Of a DNA stretch of 64,000 bases, positions 37,805 to 49,226 are shown in pieces; the stretch's first letter is position 1; every line of letters starts with the position of its first letter. The stretch lies in the NCBI GenBank assembly GCA_014825775.1, contig MVAQ01000088.1, positions 1-64,000 of the forward strand. The letters are read 5' to 3'. The notes beneath the pieces were generated by a model that saw only the letters and a list, made by a program, of their open reading frames with translations, made no database searches and was not told the DNA's origin. This DNA is from Krasilnikovozyma curviuscula (Eukaryota > Basidiomycota > Tremellomycetes > Cystofilobasidiales > Mrakiaceae). The position numbers and the translations under genes were made by a program.

Positions 37805-39070
37805 TCATCGCTTCCACCATATCTCAAACGCAAGCACCCTCCTCTTCCTTTCACACAAACCTTCGTAACCACCAGAGAAGCCTTTTACTTCCATCTTCCC
37901 AACCCAGGCTCGGTCCAGCGCGACCTTCTTCCACGCGAAGCCCTCGGCTTCACACCGCGCAAAAAAGTCGTCGATGCTTGACGCAGGGGTATAGTCCCCA
38001 CAGAGACAGTGGATACGGGCCGAAGGGTCTGTTTTGGATAGCGTTAGGGTGAGTGAGTGGATTAGGGACGGCATCGCGGCGCTCAGCCAGAGACTGATCA
38101 GAGTGACCGAGGGTCGGAAACAGAGGATGAGATGCCGCTCACGTAAAAGAGTAATGTCAAACTTCACTTCATGTATGAGACACTCACAGATCAGCTATGA
38201 AGATACAGTTGAATAATTCAGCAGGGTCTGCAAGCGTATTGCTGTGGGTGAAGATTGAAAGTCAGAAGTTGACATGAAGCCAGCCTCATCTTCGCGCATG
38301 CGATGAAACTCACACTAGCTCAGAAACATCTGTCCCCCATTCATGTGGTCGCCATTTGACCGTACAAGGAGGTGTGATTATTTCTGCGTTTTTGTTTACA
38401 ATCGCGGAGAGGTTGTCGGTTATGGAGCTGTCTTTTTAGTCAAATCGAAAAAGGTCGCAAGGTTGAGCAACTGCCACCGACGAAATGAGGTTTTGTGCAG
38501 TGTGGCTAACCTGGGTAATCAGTGAGAAGAACTGATGCCGGAGGTGATGAGAGGGATGAACTCAGCAAGGTGGGCAGGCCGCACCCACTACCGAACTCGC
38601 AGACTAGCAGGGAAGTCGTTAGTCGATGCCATCATTTCAAGAGATGTGACTCACTGTTCTTTTCTGCAATTGATATTCGGCCTGTCTCTACCATCTCAGC
38701 TAGGACCAGTCTTTTGGAGCAGAGCGACCAATCAATTTTGTACCAAAACCTCGCCAAAAGCTCATCATAAACCCAGACTCACCCGCTAGAGAATACCTGA
38801 TCAGCTACAAGCATACCCGTGAGTACAATATTGCTTCTCCTCAGGGTGCATAGCGAAAACTTTAGAAGAGAGCCTACCTAAGAACGTTACTGCCTTTCCG
38901 ATTTTCTCAGCAGCGTGAGTGTGCACAGGCCCGTATCTGACTTCTTCAGTAGCTTGGATTTCGGGTTCTACCCCAAACAGGCTCGAGTAGGACTCAAAAA
39001 TCTCGTCGTCCCCTTCCTCTGACAGCTGCGTTTGAGCAGCCGCTGGTTCATTCGTTGGCTCTGCACCCAT
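37805..39070 (-). CDS. Class I SAM methyltransferase, EFM7/NNT1-like (methyltransferase family 16)
   Basis: This is probably a protein methyltransferase of the EFM7/NNT1 type, which modifies translation elongation factor 1A. From ATG 39070 the N-terminus includes EIFESYSSLFGVEPEIQ, like the SLF...EPE start of the family. The exon chain gives FLADQVFSSG, then the SAM-binding motif ICEFGSGCGLPTLLSSSL and acidic loop SVLLTDYP. WRPHEWGTDVSELV follows, then the post-motif ALFNCIFIADL-type strand, and ends IDDFFARCEAEGFAWKKV and LAFEIWWKR. All splice phases close. The target protein is inferred from family membership only. Six short introns. Confidence 0.78.
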
Positions 39071-39719
39071 TTTGTCGGGCCTTTTCAGAACAGAGGTCAA
39101 GTGCTGCTCCAGATTTCTTTTTTTGAATTGTCAGGGTGGGATACTTGGATTGGTCTTTGTTTTGGTTCGGCGAAGAGAAGGCAACTGGTAGCTCTTTCTT
39201 TTCACATGGTCGTTTTAGCGGCGCTCAGTGCAAGGTGACTTTGCGTAACGCCAATGAATAGACAGGTTTTCAGTTTAGCAGTTGTATGTTGAATCTAATT
39301 CCATGGGCAAGTAGGCGGCATTTCATGTTGTGATATTTTTGGGCGCGGGCTCCAAAAACCCCTTCGAGGCTGGGACAAACGCTGCTACGAACGGACACCG
39401 AGGAAACAGCAGCAAGCCTTACATCTCAAGAGAGCCAGAGTCGTTGTGGTGTGGGGCTCAAAATAAAGATGTCTCATATTTGCTACCTGTCCCCTGTTGT
39501 ATCTTCGCTGAGAGGGAAAGCGAGCTTGAGTAGCGAACGAGTATTTTCTCTCTCGCTGTTTAGCGACATCTGGCAACAACCACACAGCTTAACCCTCACC
39601 AGGTAGAGCTGTATAAATACTTCACTGCACAGAAGATTCCTCCAACAATCCCAACAATCCTCCTGCAGTCTCAGTCGCGTTCCTTTCACTGAACCCAGTT
39701 TCCAAACAAACTCTGTGCG
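39071..39719. other. Divergent intergenic region, 649 bp
   Basis: The region lies between the methyltransferase gene (-) and the first tandem membrane-protein gene (+). Apart from the TATA element at 39612 nothing was recognised. Confidence 0.4.
39612..39619 (+). promoter_or_regulatory. TATA box of the first tandem membrane-protein gene
   Basis: TATAAATA lies 108 bp upstream of the start codon at 39720, a sensible distance for a fungal core promoter. Confidence 0.5.
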
Positions 39720-40998
39720 ATGTCTTCCTCCTCCTTCAACATACTGGGTGGTATCCCAACAAGTAAAGATCTTGCCCCTTCCATTGTGTTCGTTATTCTC
39801 GTGAGTCCTTCTCGTTCCTCTTGGTGAGAACGTTACCCAGAAACGTATCATCAACTGATTGCACAACAAAATGTCCATCAGTACGCTCTTCTCGTCCCAC
39901 TATACTTGTTTCGAATGATCCGAAAAGATACTCGGGATATGGTTTTAATTCGACCAGGCATTTTTATCGCTCTGCGTATAGCCGTGTTTATAGTGCGTGC
40001 CATTCAGTCGAAGGGAAACTATGGAGAGGCTTTGTTCAGTAAGTTCCCTCTCTCATTCATTGGGAAGCTTCTTCTGGTTCTAACGCTCTTGATTCTCCTC
40101 TAATACAGTTGTATCCCAAATCTTCTTGCTCATTGGGTAAGTATCGCTCACGCGATCTATCCCCATCTCCTGGACTAATGTTTGTCCCCTCCGACCCCCC
40201 AGCTTTGTCTTTCTGGCGGATCCTTTTATTGAAGGATTTAAGAGATACGTCAACACGAACAACCACAACCGCGGATCCCTTATCAACCGAGTCTCCGCGA
40301 TCCTCAGACTGGCCCTTCTTGGTATTATTGGAACTGGTATCGGCGCTGGATCTCTGATTGGCAGTGTTATCAGCAACCCCAACAGTTCAGATGCGAATAA
40401 ACTGAAGAGCCTTAGGTTGGCTAACTACGTCTTGTCCTTGGGTAAGTCGATATCTCGCTATTGTGATTTTCGTTAGCACCCCTCTGACTTAATATATCTT
40501 CTCTATTCCAAGTCATCGGAGCTGCTTTGATTCTCGGTGTATTCTACTCACATTTCCACTTCGGCGTTGATACTCGAAGTTCTCTCTTCGTCTTGGGTGG
40601 AAGCTGCTGTTGTTAGTTCATGCCAATCCGTTGCACCAGGAGTGTTCCTCATCTGACCGAGGTGTCCTGCCCTTCTTCAGTGATCGTGATTTCCTTATAC
40701 AAGCTGCTCCAGTCAGAGCTCTCTATCTCCAAACCATGGATCCACACCGATTCATGCTTCTGGGTTCTTGTGAGTCTCTCTCTGACTTCTCCTTTGTGTA
40801 AAACGTTCTTCACCCGCTGATTGTTCCGACTTTTATAGTTGGTTACATTCGAATGGCTTGCGACTGTCTTGATTTTGGGTGTCAATTACCCGGCATTGTT
40901 CCCTAAAGTTGAGAACCCAGACAACCATTCTCTCTGGAGTCGTCTCACTGGTGGTTCCAAGGAGAAAGACGCTCAACCTGAAGAATACGCCGTCTGAT
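39720..40998 (+). CDS. Multi-pass membrane protein, tandem copy 1 (unknown function)
   Basis: The spliced protein starts MSSSSFNILGGIPTSKDLAP and has about seven hydrophobic segments. They include YALLVPLYLFRM, GIFIALRIAVFIVRAI, SQIFLLIGFVFLADPFIEGF, LALLGIIGTGIGAGSL, YVLSLVIGAALILGVFYSHF, LVIVISLYKLL and LVTFEWLATVLILGVNYPAL, with a hydrophilic tail EKDAQPEEYAV. The seven-helix pattern and the polar NYGEAL loop resemble fungal RTA1-like/DUF7702-type membrane proteins, but no diagnostic motif settles this. It is a close tandem paralogue of the gene at 41852-43167. It has an intron inside LLIG|FVFLADP (about 40138-40201) that the second copy lacks. Confidence 0.82.
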
Positions 40999-41851
40999 TA
41001 GCTCAATCCTCATTACTCTTTTGCTTCACAAAAACAAGACTTGACGAGATTGGGATTCGTCTTTGAGTCTGTAAATACCCTTTCATACTACCAAACTCCA
41101 TAATTATCAGAAGTTTTTGTCGCGATGAATGACTGGTGCTATTTACATTGCGTTGAAAGACCTATTGAGTCTACTCCTACCACAGGAAGATATTCTGCGC
41201 TCTTTTTCAAATAATCTTCTATGAACAGCCTCCTATGACGATTTTGTTCAGCGGCTGGTGCTCATGCAAAAGGACATACTTTGCGGCCATCGAATTGCAC
41301 GCCGTTTTTCTTGTTTACTTTTAGCCGAAGGAGGTGCCGTTCAGGTTTGCGGCACAATGAGAACCCGGCTGCTGTGAGCTTCCTACAGCAGCTGAGAACC
41401 ACACTTTTTTGACTATTCCACTTTCTAGGATGAGTTCAGATGGCAAGTGGAATTCTGAACTGAAGGCATCACCGGCGGTAGGGGCGTCCGCGTGAGGTTT
41501 GAAAGTGGGCGACCCTCACATGTTGCAGTGCTACTCAGCGGCACACAGTACCCGTTAACCGGAATACAATGACTCCTCAAATAGTACCCAACCCTCTCTG
41601 ACAGCCAAGCATAGAAGGAATATCTTCGTTTTCATAGGCAATGATGGTCATCGGCACCGTTGATCCTCCATTTCGAGCGATCGACGCAAGTACATGCCTG
41701 CCTTTTTCATGAATTGTCTCCTTCAACACAGCCTCAAACGCCAACTCTCTCAGATACAAAAAGCCAAGCTTGTCTCGTCTTCCTTAGCATACCCACCTTC
41801 CTCCAGCCGTAATCGCGTCATCAGGCATCAATTAGCGAAAACAATCTCAAG
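40999..41851. other. Spacer between tandem paralogues, 853 bp
   Basis: No coding chain was seen. It contains a hairpin flanked by 8-bp direct repeats at 41358-41400. Confidence 0.4.
41358..41400. repeat. Hairpin flanked by 8-bp direct repeats
   Basis: The inverted arms GCTGCTGT (41368-41375) and ACAGCAGC (41385-41392) enclose a 9-nt loop. The block is bordered by TGAGAACC at 41358-41365 and again at 41393-41400. Direct repeats around an inverted repeat can be the trace of a small insertion, or chance. Confidence 0.55.
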
Positions 41852-43167
41852 ATGTCCGACTCTAGCTCTTCCTCATTCAGTATTTTAGGAGGAATTCCAA
41901 CAAGCAAAGACCTTGCTCCCTCTATCGTTTTCATCATCCTCGTTCGTCCCTCCTTGGTCTACCTCTTCCTCATTTAAAAATTTCCTGACATCTCGCTTAA
42001 TTCTATTGTCTCACCTCCGGGCTCGTAGTATGCTCTGCTAGTACCCCTCTACATCTTTCGTATGCGAAGGAAGCAGACTAGAGATCTCGTTTTGATTCGG
42101 CCAGGGATATTTATTAGCTTGAGGCTCGCGGTATGGGTGATTCGTGCGATTCAATCGAAGGGGAACTACGGAGAAGCGTTGTTTAGTGAGTATTTCCTCA
42201 AGAGGTCTCTTGCTAACCTAACCTAAAGATGCTAAAACAAAGAATCTCTTTATATAAACCAGTCGTATCTCAGGTCTTTTTGCTTATTGGATACGTCCTC
42301 ATTGCGGAACCGTTCATTGAAGGGTTTAGACGACACATCAACTCAGTTGATAATACCCGAGGACATCTCATCAACCGTCTCTCAGCTATTCTTAAGCTGA
42401 CTCTCTGGGCAATCATTGCTACTGGATGTGGAGCTGGAGCTTTAGTAGGTGATGGTAAGCGCTAGAGGTTAGTATTGGCTGAAAGTAAACAAGCTTATGG
42501 CCTTCCATTTCGACAGCTTTGGATAGCCCCTCGTCGGCCACTGCATTCAAGGGACTCAAGCTGGCTAACTATATTCTCGCTCTTAGTGAGTTACTCTCAA
42601 TTCGTGTCTTTCCTCCGGTTTTTACTTCAGCACTCATCCGGACCCGCTTTTGACCATCTCAGTTGTCGGAGCTGCTTTGATCTTGGGAGTCGCTTACTCT
42701 CACTTCCACTTCAGAGTAGAAAGAGGTGGATCTCTTTTCATCATTGCCGGAAGTTGCTGTTGTGAGTGAGAACTACTGAGGTTTTAAAGCCCTCGATCTT
42801 CGTTACTAACAAGTTTATCTCATAATCGTCGAAAGTGATCGTAATCTCTTTATATAAGCTCCTGCAAATGGAATTGGCTTCCTCAAAACCTTGGATTCAT
42901 GATATGTCATGCTTCTGGGTCCTTGTAAGTAGAGATCCCTTACGTGTAGAGCTACTCTGTTCTGTTAAATTGGAACGGTAAGGAGCTGATGTCTATCTTC
43001 TTCTCTAGTTGGTAACTTTCGAATGGCTAGCTACTCTCTTGGTGTTGGCAGTTGAATTCCCAGCTCTCTTCCCTAAGGAGAATGACCCGGAGAGTCTTTG
43101 GGCTCGACTCACCGGTCACGGTTCGACCAAAGAGAGGAACTCTTCTGTTGAAGAATACGGAGTTTAG
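41852..43167 (+). CDS. Multi-pass membrane protein, tandem copy 2 (unknown function)
   Basis: This is the paralogue of the preceding gene in the same order and strand. It starts MSDSSSSSFSILGGIPTSKD, then YALLVPLYIFRMRRKQTRD, LIRPGIFISLRLAVWVIRAI, SQVFLLIGYVLIAEPFIEGF, LTLWAIIATGCGAGALVGD, YILALIVGAALILGVAYSHF, LIVIVSLYKLLQ and FEWLATLLVLAVEFPAL, ending in the same type of polar tail (NSSVEEYGV). Most positions in helices 1-3 are identical to copy 1; loops and tail have drifted. It has an intron after LVGD (42452-42516) absent from copy 1 and lacks copy 1's intron in helix 3. The first intron's donor is GTTCGT, weaker than copy 1's GTGAGT. Confidence 0.82.
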
Positions 43168-43950
43168 TAGCATATAGTTACCACTGTGGGTTCTGAGCTC
43201 CTAGCGAAATCCACCTATTAGGTAGTTTGCAGTAAGATTATTCAATATAATTTATGTACGATTAAGATCGCAACGTGGGAGATAGAGGCATCGAGCACGT
43301 ATCCAAGGTGATGCCTAAGTGATGACCCGGAAGCCAACCTAGTTTCTCGTGAAATGTTTTGACCAGAGAAAGCGGGGGACAGCAGGTTGACAGGTCGCTT
43401 CATCACGGTGTGAAGCTTCAACCGTATCTGTGCAAGTGCAGAATAACATTTCGTAACAAAATTTATTTCGTAACAGTACGGTATTATTATAGTCTCAGCT
43501 CATGCTCTTGCACATTGGGCGACGAGAAATTGCGTCCTATCGAACCATGTTTAGTGCTATTCAATCCTCAAAGGAAGACGGATTTTCAGCCATTCGACGC
43601 GTCCAGTGAAAACTCTGGACACCAGAAAGACCAGATAAGATCCTGCGGTAAAAGGTGGCGCAGCGAAACTTGATGATGTTGTTGCTTTGTTTATTTTTCG
43701 TCTATTTTTGCGAGATTTTTACCCTTCCAGAATGGTCGTTGAGCGTGATTCTATAGTGTGTCAACATATTTCTGCCTAGGTTCATACTGAAGAGGGTAAA
43801 AGGAGAATCAGCAGCGAAACCAACTTCCCGAAAAGGCAAGACGACCGGCGTTATTAGCCAAAGATCCGGGGCATGACAGGCCACTCGAAAAATCTCGCTG
43901 GTGTCTAACTGCCAACCCCCGCCTCCCTTCAACGCACTAAAACTCTCATT
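43168..43950. other. Intergenic, 783 bp
   Basis: This is the 3' flank of the membrane-protein pair and promoter of the SDR gene. I see no exon chain. The open frame 43359-43673 (+) has no splice partners or motifs. Confidence 0.4.
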
Positions 43951-46108
43951 ATGTCTACTTTTATCACCAAACTTGCACCCTGTGCCTCTCGTTCAGTTCT
44001 CTATCGCTCAGCTTTCCGACCAGCAGCCTCCCTCGTTCCCCGCTCCGTCCCAGCATTCCACGCAACTCGAGAGTTCAGATCTTCAGCCCTCGTTGCCAAA
44101 GAAGAAGACGATGTTTCCAAGGAATACGATGCTCACAGGAACGTAGTGGTGAGTCGGAAAACTCAGCTATGAACAGACATTCGAGCTGAAACGCTGAGAA
44201 AATTGGCTCTTTCTTTGTTGGTGCTTTTAGCCTGAACAAGCCATTGAGATTGACGAGTCCATCATCATCCCATACCCAGAAGTCAGAGATACTGATCTTG
44301 GTCAGTTCAGAGTTTTCTTTCTCATTCTAAATGTTGCATCATCTTCCAGCACGCCGCGCAGGTCACTAACTCCCCCACCTTTTTTTGCCGGCACTTTCAC
44401 GTACTTGAACAGGTCACAAAACGACTGGACCAGGACATGGTGCCCACACCAAGCGTACATTAGCTTCTTTCTCTATGGTGAGCAGCACCTCGACCACCTT
44501 CGAACTCCAAATTTTTCAGTCATCTGCCAGCTTGACTAGTTAAGCGTCGGTGAAAATAGATGACGTCGAGAGAGAATAATCGTCACCAAAAGCACTAATT
44601 TTTTCATGTTACTGACTATCTCTTTCTTGTTTTCATTCAGACTGACAAGGTCTGTGTTGTTACCGGTGCTGCTCGAGGTCTTGGAAACATGATGGCCAGG
44701 TACGCCACGAGCTTCTCCCTTGGACCCACCTCGTAGCACAAATAGCTGACTAGTTTTCACCCGGTGGCTCATCTGGAATCTCAGAACCTTCATTGAATCT
44801 GGAAGTTCGACTCTGGCTATCATCGACCTGAATAAGGAAGATGCTGAGCGCGCCGCTCAAGAGGTCATCGATTGGTGAGTTTTCATTCGGAATTTTTGTA
44901 CCCGATCTTCGGAGATCTTATTGAAATTCCCTTAAATGTTGATACAGGTTCGTCTCTGAAGGAGAAGCTGCTCCAGATGAGCTCCAGGTTGTCGGGTACG
45001 GCTGCGATGTCTCGAACGAACAAAGCGTGATAGACGTTTTTCAAAACATCAAGGATACTTTTGGCCGTATTGATACCCTAGTAACTGCTGCTGGTATCGT
45101 GGAGAATTTCCCAGCCCTCGAGTCAGTCTTTGTTTTGGTTCACAATTCTCCACATAGGAACTGGAGCTGATCCTTCGTCCTTACACAAGTTACCCAACTC
45201 CTAAAATCGACAAGTTATTCGATATCAACTTCAACGGTACTTGGTTCTGTGCTAGAGAGGCTGCCAAGCATATGATTGAGAATGGAAACAAGGGTTCGAT
45301 CGTCATGGTTGGATCGATGTCTTCTTCCATCGTCAACGTTCCTCAACCAGTGAGTCCTTCTCTCTACCTCCCACAACCTGCTGAAATTATGAAATAGCTG
45401 ATTCTGACTCTATCCTCTTCTCAAATCTTAGCAAATGCCTTATAACGCCTCCAAGGGTCCGTCACCGCATTTTGTGTTCCGCAGAGTCCATCAATCTAAT
45501 ATGCACATTATTTTACCTCCTACCATACAGCTGCTGTCCGACACATGGCCGCCACCCTTGCCGGTAAGATTCTTCCCTGTTCCCTTCCCTCCTCTTTAAC
45601 AAACGCACTGATTCAACACGCCTTCGCGAACACCTCTACCAACAGTCGAATGGGCTTCGAAGGGAATCAGAGTGAATTGTCTTTCGCCAGGCTACATGCT
45701 TACCTCCTTGACCAAAGCTGTGCTTTCCAAAGGTTAGTCCCACCAAAGGATAAGTTTGGGGAACATTTCTGGCTGTGTTTACTGACGTGTTTTGGGCGGC
45801 GATGTTGACAGAAACTGCGATGCGTGATACCTGGATTGCACTGACTCCCCAGGGTCGTATTGGTGAACCAGAAGATCTCAAGTGTGTATTCTAGAAATTC
45901 CATCTCTTCTCGTGTTTGTCCTTGTTGTACTGATGGTGTGATGTCTTTCTCAGGGGAGCCATCATCTACCTCGCTTCGGATGCCAGCGCCTTCACCACCG
46001 GGGTAGATCTTAGAGGCAAGTCTGATCAATATCAGGACCTCTAATCGACTTGAAAACTAACCTACGTTTATTTTCATAACAGTTGATGGAGGTTACACCG
46101 TCTTGTAG
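43951..46108 (+). CDS. Short-chain dehydrogenase/reductase with mitochondrial targeting sequence
   Basis: This is an NAD(P)-dependent classical SDR. The first 45 residues are Arg/Ser/Ala-rich without acids (LAPCASRSVLYRSAFRPAAS), a good mitochondrial presequence. After a linker, the dehydrogenase begins TDKVCVVTGAARGLGNMMAR (TGxxxGxG), with IIDLNKEDAERAA, GYGCDVSNEQSV, DTLVTAAGIVENFPAL, VGSMSSSIVNVPQPQ (catalytic Ser), MPYNASKAAVRHMAATLA (YxxxK) and RVNCLSPGYMLTSLTKAV, ending FTTGVDLRVDGGYTVL. The Asp after the second strand (IIDLN) favours NAD(H). Sequence style matches polyol dehydrogenases/reductases (arabinitol, xylulose, mannitol types), but the substrate is uncertain. About eight introns, including a short exon of about 21 nt at 45432-45454. 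Confidence 0.88.
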
Positions 46109-46710
46109 ATGAGCACCTAGAACAAGCTCAAAGACTAGGCACAAAGATTTGGTATTCCAACTTTCACGATGAAACAAATAATAACTGTTCCTACTCAGAT
46201 GACACAAAGTAAAGCCGACTTTTACGGATGATTTATTAATACAGGATGGGAGCAACGCATGTGTTTCTTCGAGCTGACTCAGAAAGATGCTGCGACCACA
46301 TCTGCTCCTTTTTCTCACCTTGCTGTATCCAACTATTATATACATCTGTAGACCCCGGAAAATTGAGTGCAGCTGATTGCTTTCTGTACCATTTATTGAC
46401 CCAGCTTGTTTACCGGCGCCGTGGTGGCGCTAATTGACCTTCGTTTCAGCTGGAAGGTCGATCGATACCTCCTTCTAGTTGTCGTCTAACTGCAATTTTG
46501 GTCTACTGTGAACTTCTCAACAAGCCCACGAGCAAAGTAAAGCTGTGACCTGACGTTCCTCCCACGTCCAAAGGCTGCAAAAACACCTTGTACGTGTTTT
46601 GTACCCTCTGCGTCATTTTGTCAATACTACCTGTTGCCCTCACAAATCCTAGGCAACGCCAAGCTAACTACCGCTCCCATTCTCGTCTGTTAGTTTAATC
46701 CCTACCCTAA
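46109..46710. other. Intergenic, 602 bp
   Basis: This lies between two co-directional genes. No coding or RNA feature was recognised. Confidence 0.4.
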
Positions 46711-47696
46711 ATGTCGGCCAACGACCCCAACCGCCTCCCAACAGAGGACGAGCTCTCCAAAGCGTCCTCCGTCCCACTCTCGTTTGGTGCCTCGTCCTCA
46801 ACAGTCCCCTTTAACAGCATCCTCTCCTCCTCAAACTCAGACGCTAAGACGGTGGTGGTGTTTATTAGGCACTTCCACTGCGGATTCTGTGTTTCTTTTC
46901 TGGAAGGTCAGTTTTCTGTCTCACGATTCGCACGCGTGCGAGGTGGTTGTTGATGAGAGAATCTTTCCCATACGTCCAGATCTGAAAGACAAGATTGGGA
47001 AGGGGAGCTTACCGGAGGATGTTTCGATAAAGATCATAGGGTGTGGGACTGGAAAAGGTTAGTTTCGTTCCTGCCACGTTGATCGCGCCGTCCTTCCGCT
47101 GACACTCCCTTTGAAACTTCCAACAGTTGCAGAAGAATACAAAAGTAAATCACCACCTACTCCTTCTCTTCATCCTTGATCCTCGGTCGCTAACCCATCT
47201 ACCGCCCCGCTGAGCTAGAACAACACTCATTACCGTGGACAATCTACGCGGACCCATCACTCGAGCTGTACAAGCAGTTCGGGATGATCTCATCCCTCGA
47301 CATGGCAAAGGAGAAACCGAGCTACGTAAAGGGCAGTTTGTTCGGAAACGTGGTCGGCTCGACGGTGGTATGATCTCCCCTCGTTCTCTGAAAAGGAATG
47401 TTGAGCATGAAGCTGAGCCCCAAGTTGTTTCCATCCCATAGAATGCTATCAAACATATCCGTCAAGTTGGATCTACGGGCCCGTTGAACCAGCTCGGAGG
47501 GGAGTTCATTTTTGACTCCAGTAAGTTGGAAGCCTATCTCCCTTTCTGCTGGTCTTGTTTGATCCTAAGCTGATTCTACCTGGTGGGGTTGACTGCAGCG
47601 GGTCAACCGGTGTTTGCGCACAGGATGAGCAATACGATCGACCATACCGAGGTCGATGTGCTGCTAAAGGAAGTTGGATTCGTTGCGTCTCAATGA
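46711..47696 (+). CDS. PRXL2/AAED1-like thioredoxin-fold (AhpC/TSA-type) protein
   Basis: This is a peroxiredoxin-like protein of the PRXL2 (AAED1/FAM213) group. The N-terminal exon ends in KTVVVFIRHFHCGFC, where the family has its redox CxxC. Downstream exons read VSIKIIGCGTGK, AEEYK, PWTIYADPSLELYKQFGMI, SYVKGSLFGNVVGSTV, LNQLGGEFIFDSSGQPVFAH and HTEVDVLLKEVGFVASQ, the typical second half of the fold. Splices at 47066, 47143, 47369 and 47519 close in frame. The join after CGFC does not: no GT-AG pair between 46905 and 46970 gives a clean frame, so the first intron is unresolved, or a non-consensus donor (GTTTCT) is used. Confidence 0.75.
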
Positions 47697-47935
47697 TGTA
47701 TCAAGAACTGCTCGCGTCAACATCAATTGTTACAATGGCGTACTATATTTCCTCTTGCGATGTGAGAGAGCTACACCCTTACGTACGAATACCTACTAAT
47801 ATTGACAGATGAAGAAACATCTCAATGTCTATATACGCTAGACCAACCCCAGCAAGTCCCAGAAAAAGGACAAAATGAATCCCAAAAATCCCATATATTT
47901 ACATCATCGCCTCGCCACCAGCTCCAAGAGCGGAA

Positions 47936-48484
47936 TCATGCATGTTGACTCTCCTGGCCCTGAGGCATCTCAAATGCTTTGTGGACTGCCTCGGAGAGCA
48001 ACGAGTGGTCCTGAATCAGCTGGCTGCTCGGTTCGTTGTTCTCGAGGACGCCCTCCGCTTGTTCGACGTGGGTGAGGGACGAGTAGACTGCTGTTGCGGA
48101 AGCTTCCGTCTGTGTTATCAAGGCCACCCATCAAGAGAGATATAGAAAACACGAACGAGGATCTGGTTCAGGGTCTGAAGAGAAGAGCGGCTCAGCTGGA
48201 TGTGAGATGGGTGTTCTCACCTTTTCTTTGATCCACTTCATCCAGTTCGACCGGAACTCCTCACTGTGTCTGAATCTTCCACCGTGGTCGTTGTAGTCCA
48301 GAGAGGCATTACCTAGCGACGAAAGTGCCGAGGAAGAAGTCAGATAACCACATTCTGCTCGAGAGCCAGGGGCTTGATGGGTGATGAACTCACGAGCTGG
48401 GGTGACTGCCACAGAACGTGCAAAGATAAGCGATGAAGATGGCTTTGAGACGACAGTAACTCTGGAAGCGGTATTTCGAAGCAT
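47936..48484 (-). CDS. Small predicted mitochondrial protein (about 118 aa, unknown family)
   Basis: The three-exon model reads MLRNTASRVTVVSKPSSSLI with FARSVAVTPAR (Arg/Ser-rich presequence-like start). It then continues NASLDYNDHGGRFRHSEEFR, SNWMKWIKEK, TEASATAVYSSLTHVEQAEG, HSLLSEAVHKAFEMPQGQES and QHA, stop TGA. Introns use GTGAGT/GCTAG and GTGAGA/CACAG, and both joins keep frame. No family is recognised. The basic, acid-free first 30 residues suggest mitochondrial import. It converges on the PRXL2-like gene. Confidence 0.6.
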
Positions 48485-49226
48485 CGTCGACGATAAGTGT
48501 GTGTTCCTTGTTTACTTTTGAGGGGAAAGATCGAAAGTCCGTTTGAGGGTTCGAGGAGAGAAGTTGGGGCAGCCAGCAGAAGATGCTTTATATAGTGAAT
48601 CGGAGAAATTTCCAGATGGATTGAGTTTGGAATCCAGTTTATGAACGTTCCGTGCGGTGCGCTGGGAGGCTGCGGTGGGCTGATCGAGGTCGACGACTCT
48701 TATTTTTCACTACCCAACACCATTGATCCAGAAACTATACGTAAGAGAGGACAGGGCCTTTTTCAAACTCTATTTGCGTTAGTACTGCTTCGGAAGGAGT
48801 CGCATTGGTTAGCGCAACACTATGGGTTGGGTCGATGCGGGTCTTCGCCACAGTCACGAGCGTCGGTAAATCTCGCCAAACTGAGATTTTGGAGCCAGCC
48901 ACACATACGATAGTCCTGCGAACCTGATTGCACTATCAATGCAGCTGACCCCATCGCGATTGTTTTCTGTTTTTGTTTTGATTCTGTTTTTGTTTTGATT
49001 GTTTTGGTGAGCGCCACCGCTTCGCCCGAGTGTTTCCACGAGATGCCCATCGGAGGAGACATCCCTTCCATCGTTCTGTTTGACCCCAAACATCAAAGGT
49101 ATGTCTTCTCCTATTGTTGGAATTTGCGAGGGCAGATGGACTCATATACATCTCGTTTTCCCACAGCTGTGTGCCTGGGAAAAGGAGCGACCGGTCAAAA
49201 GGAATCGAAACACCATTTATCTGATA
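48485..49226. other. Divergent intergenic region, 742 bp
   Basis: This is the promoter region for the small mitochondrial protein and the AIF2-like gene. It contains a 17-bp tandem repeat (48967-49000). No gene was recognised. Confidence 0.4.
48967..49000. repeat. Two perfect tandem copies of a T-rich 17-mer
   Basis: CTGTTTTTGTTTTGATT occurs at 48967-48983 and again at 48984-49000, about 230 bp upstream of the AIF2-like start codon. It is probably a T-rich promoter tract. Confidence 0.7.

Noticed and set aside
39483..39878. 131-codon minus-strand open frame overlapping the first tandem membrane-protein gene
   Set aside because: It overlaps a well-supported spliced gene and its promoter on the other strand, and shows no protein-family features.
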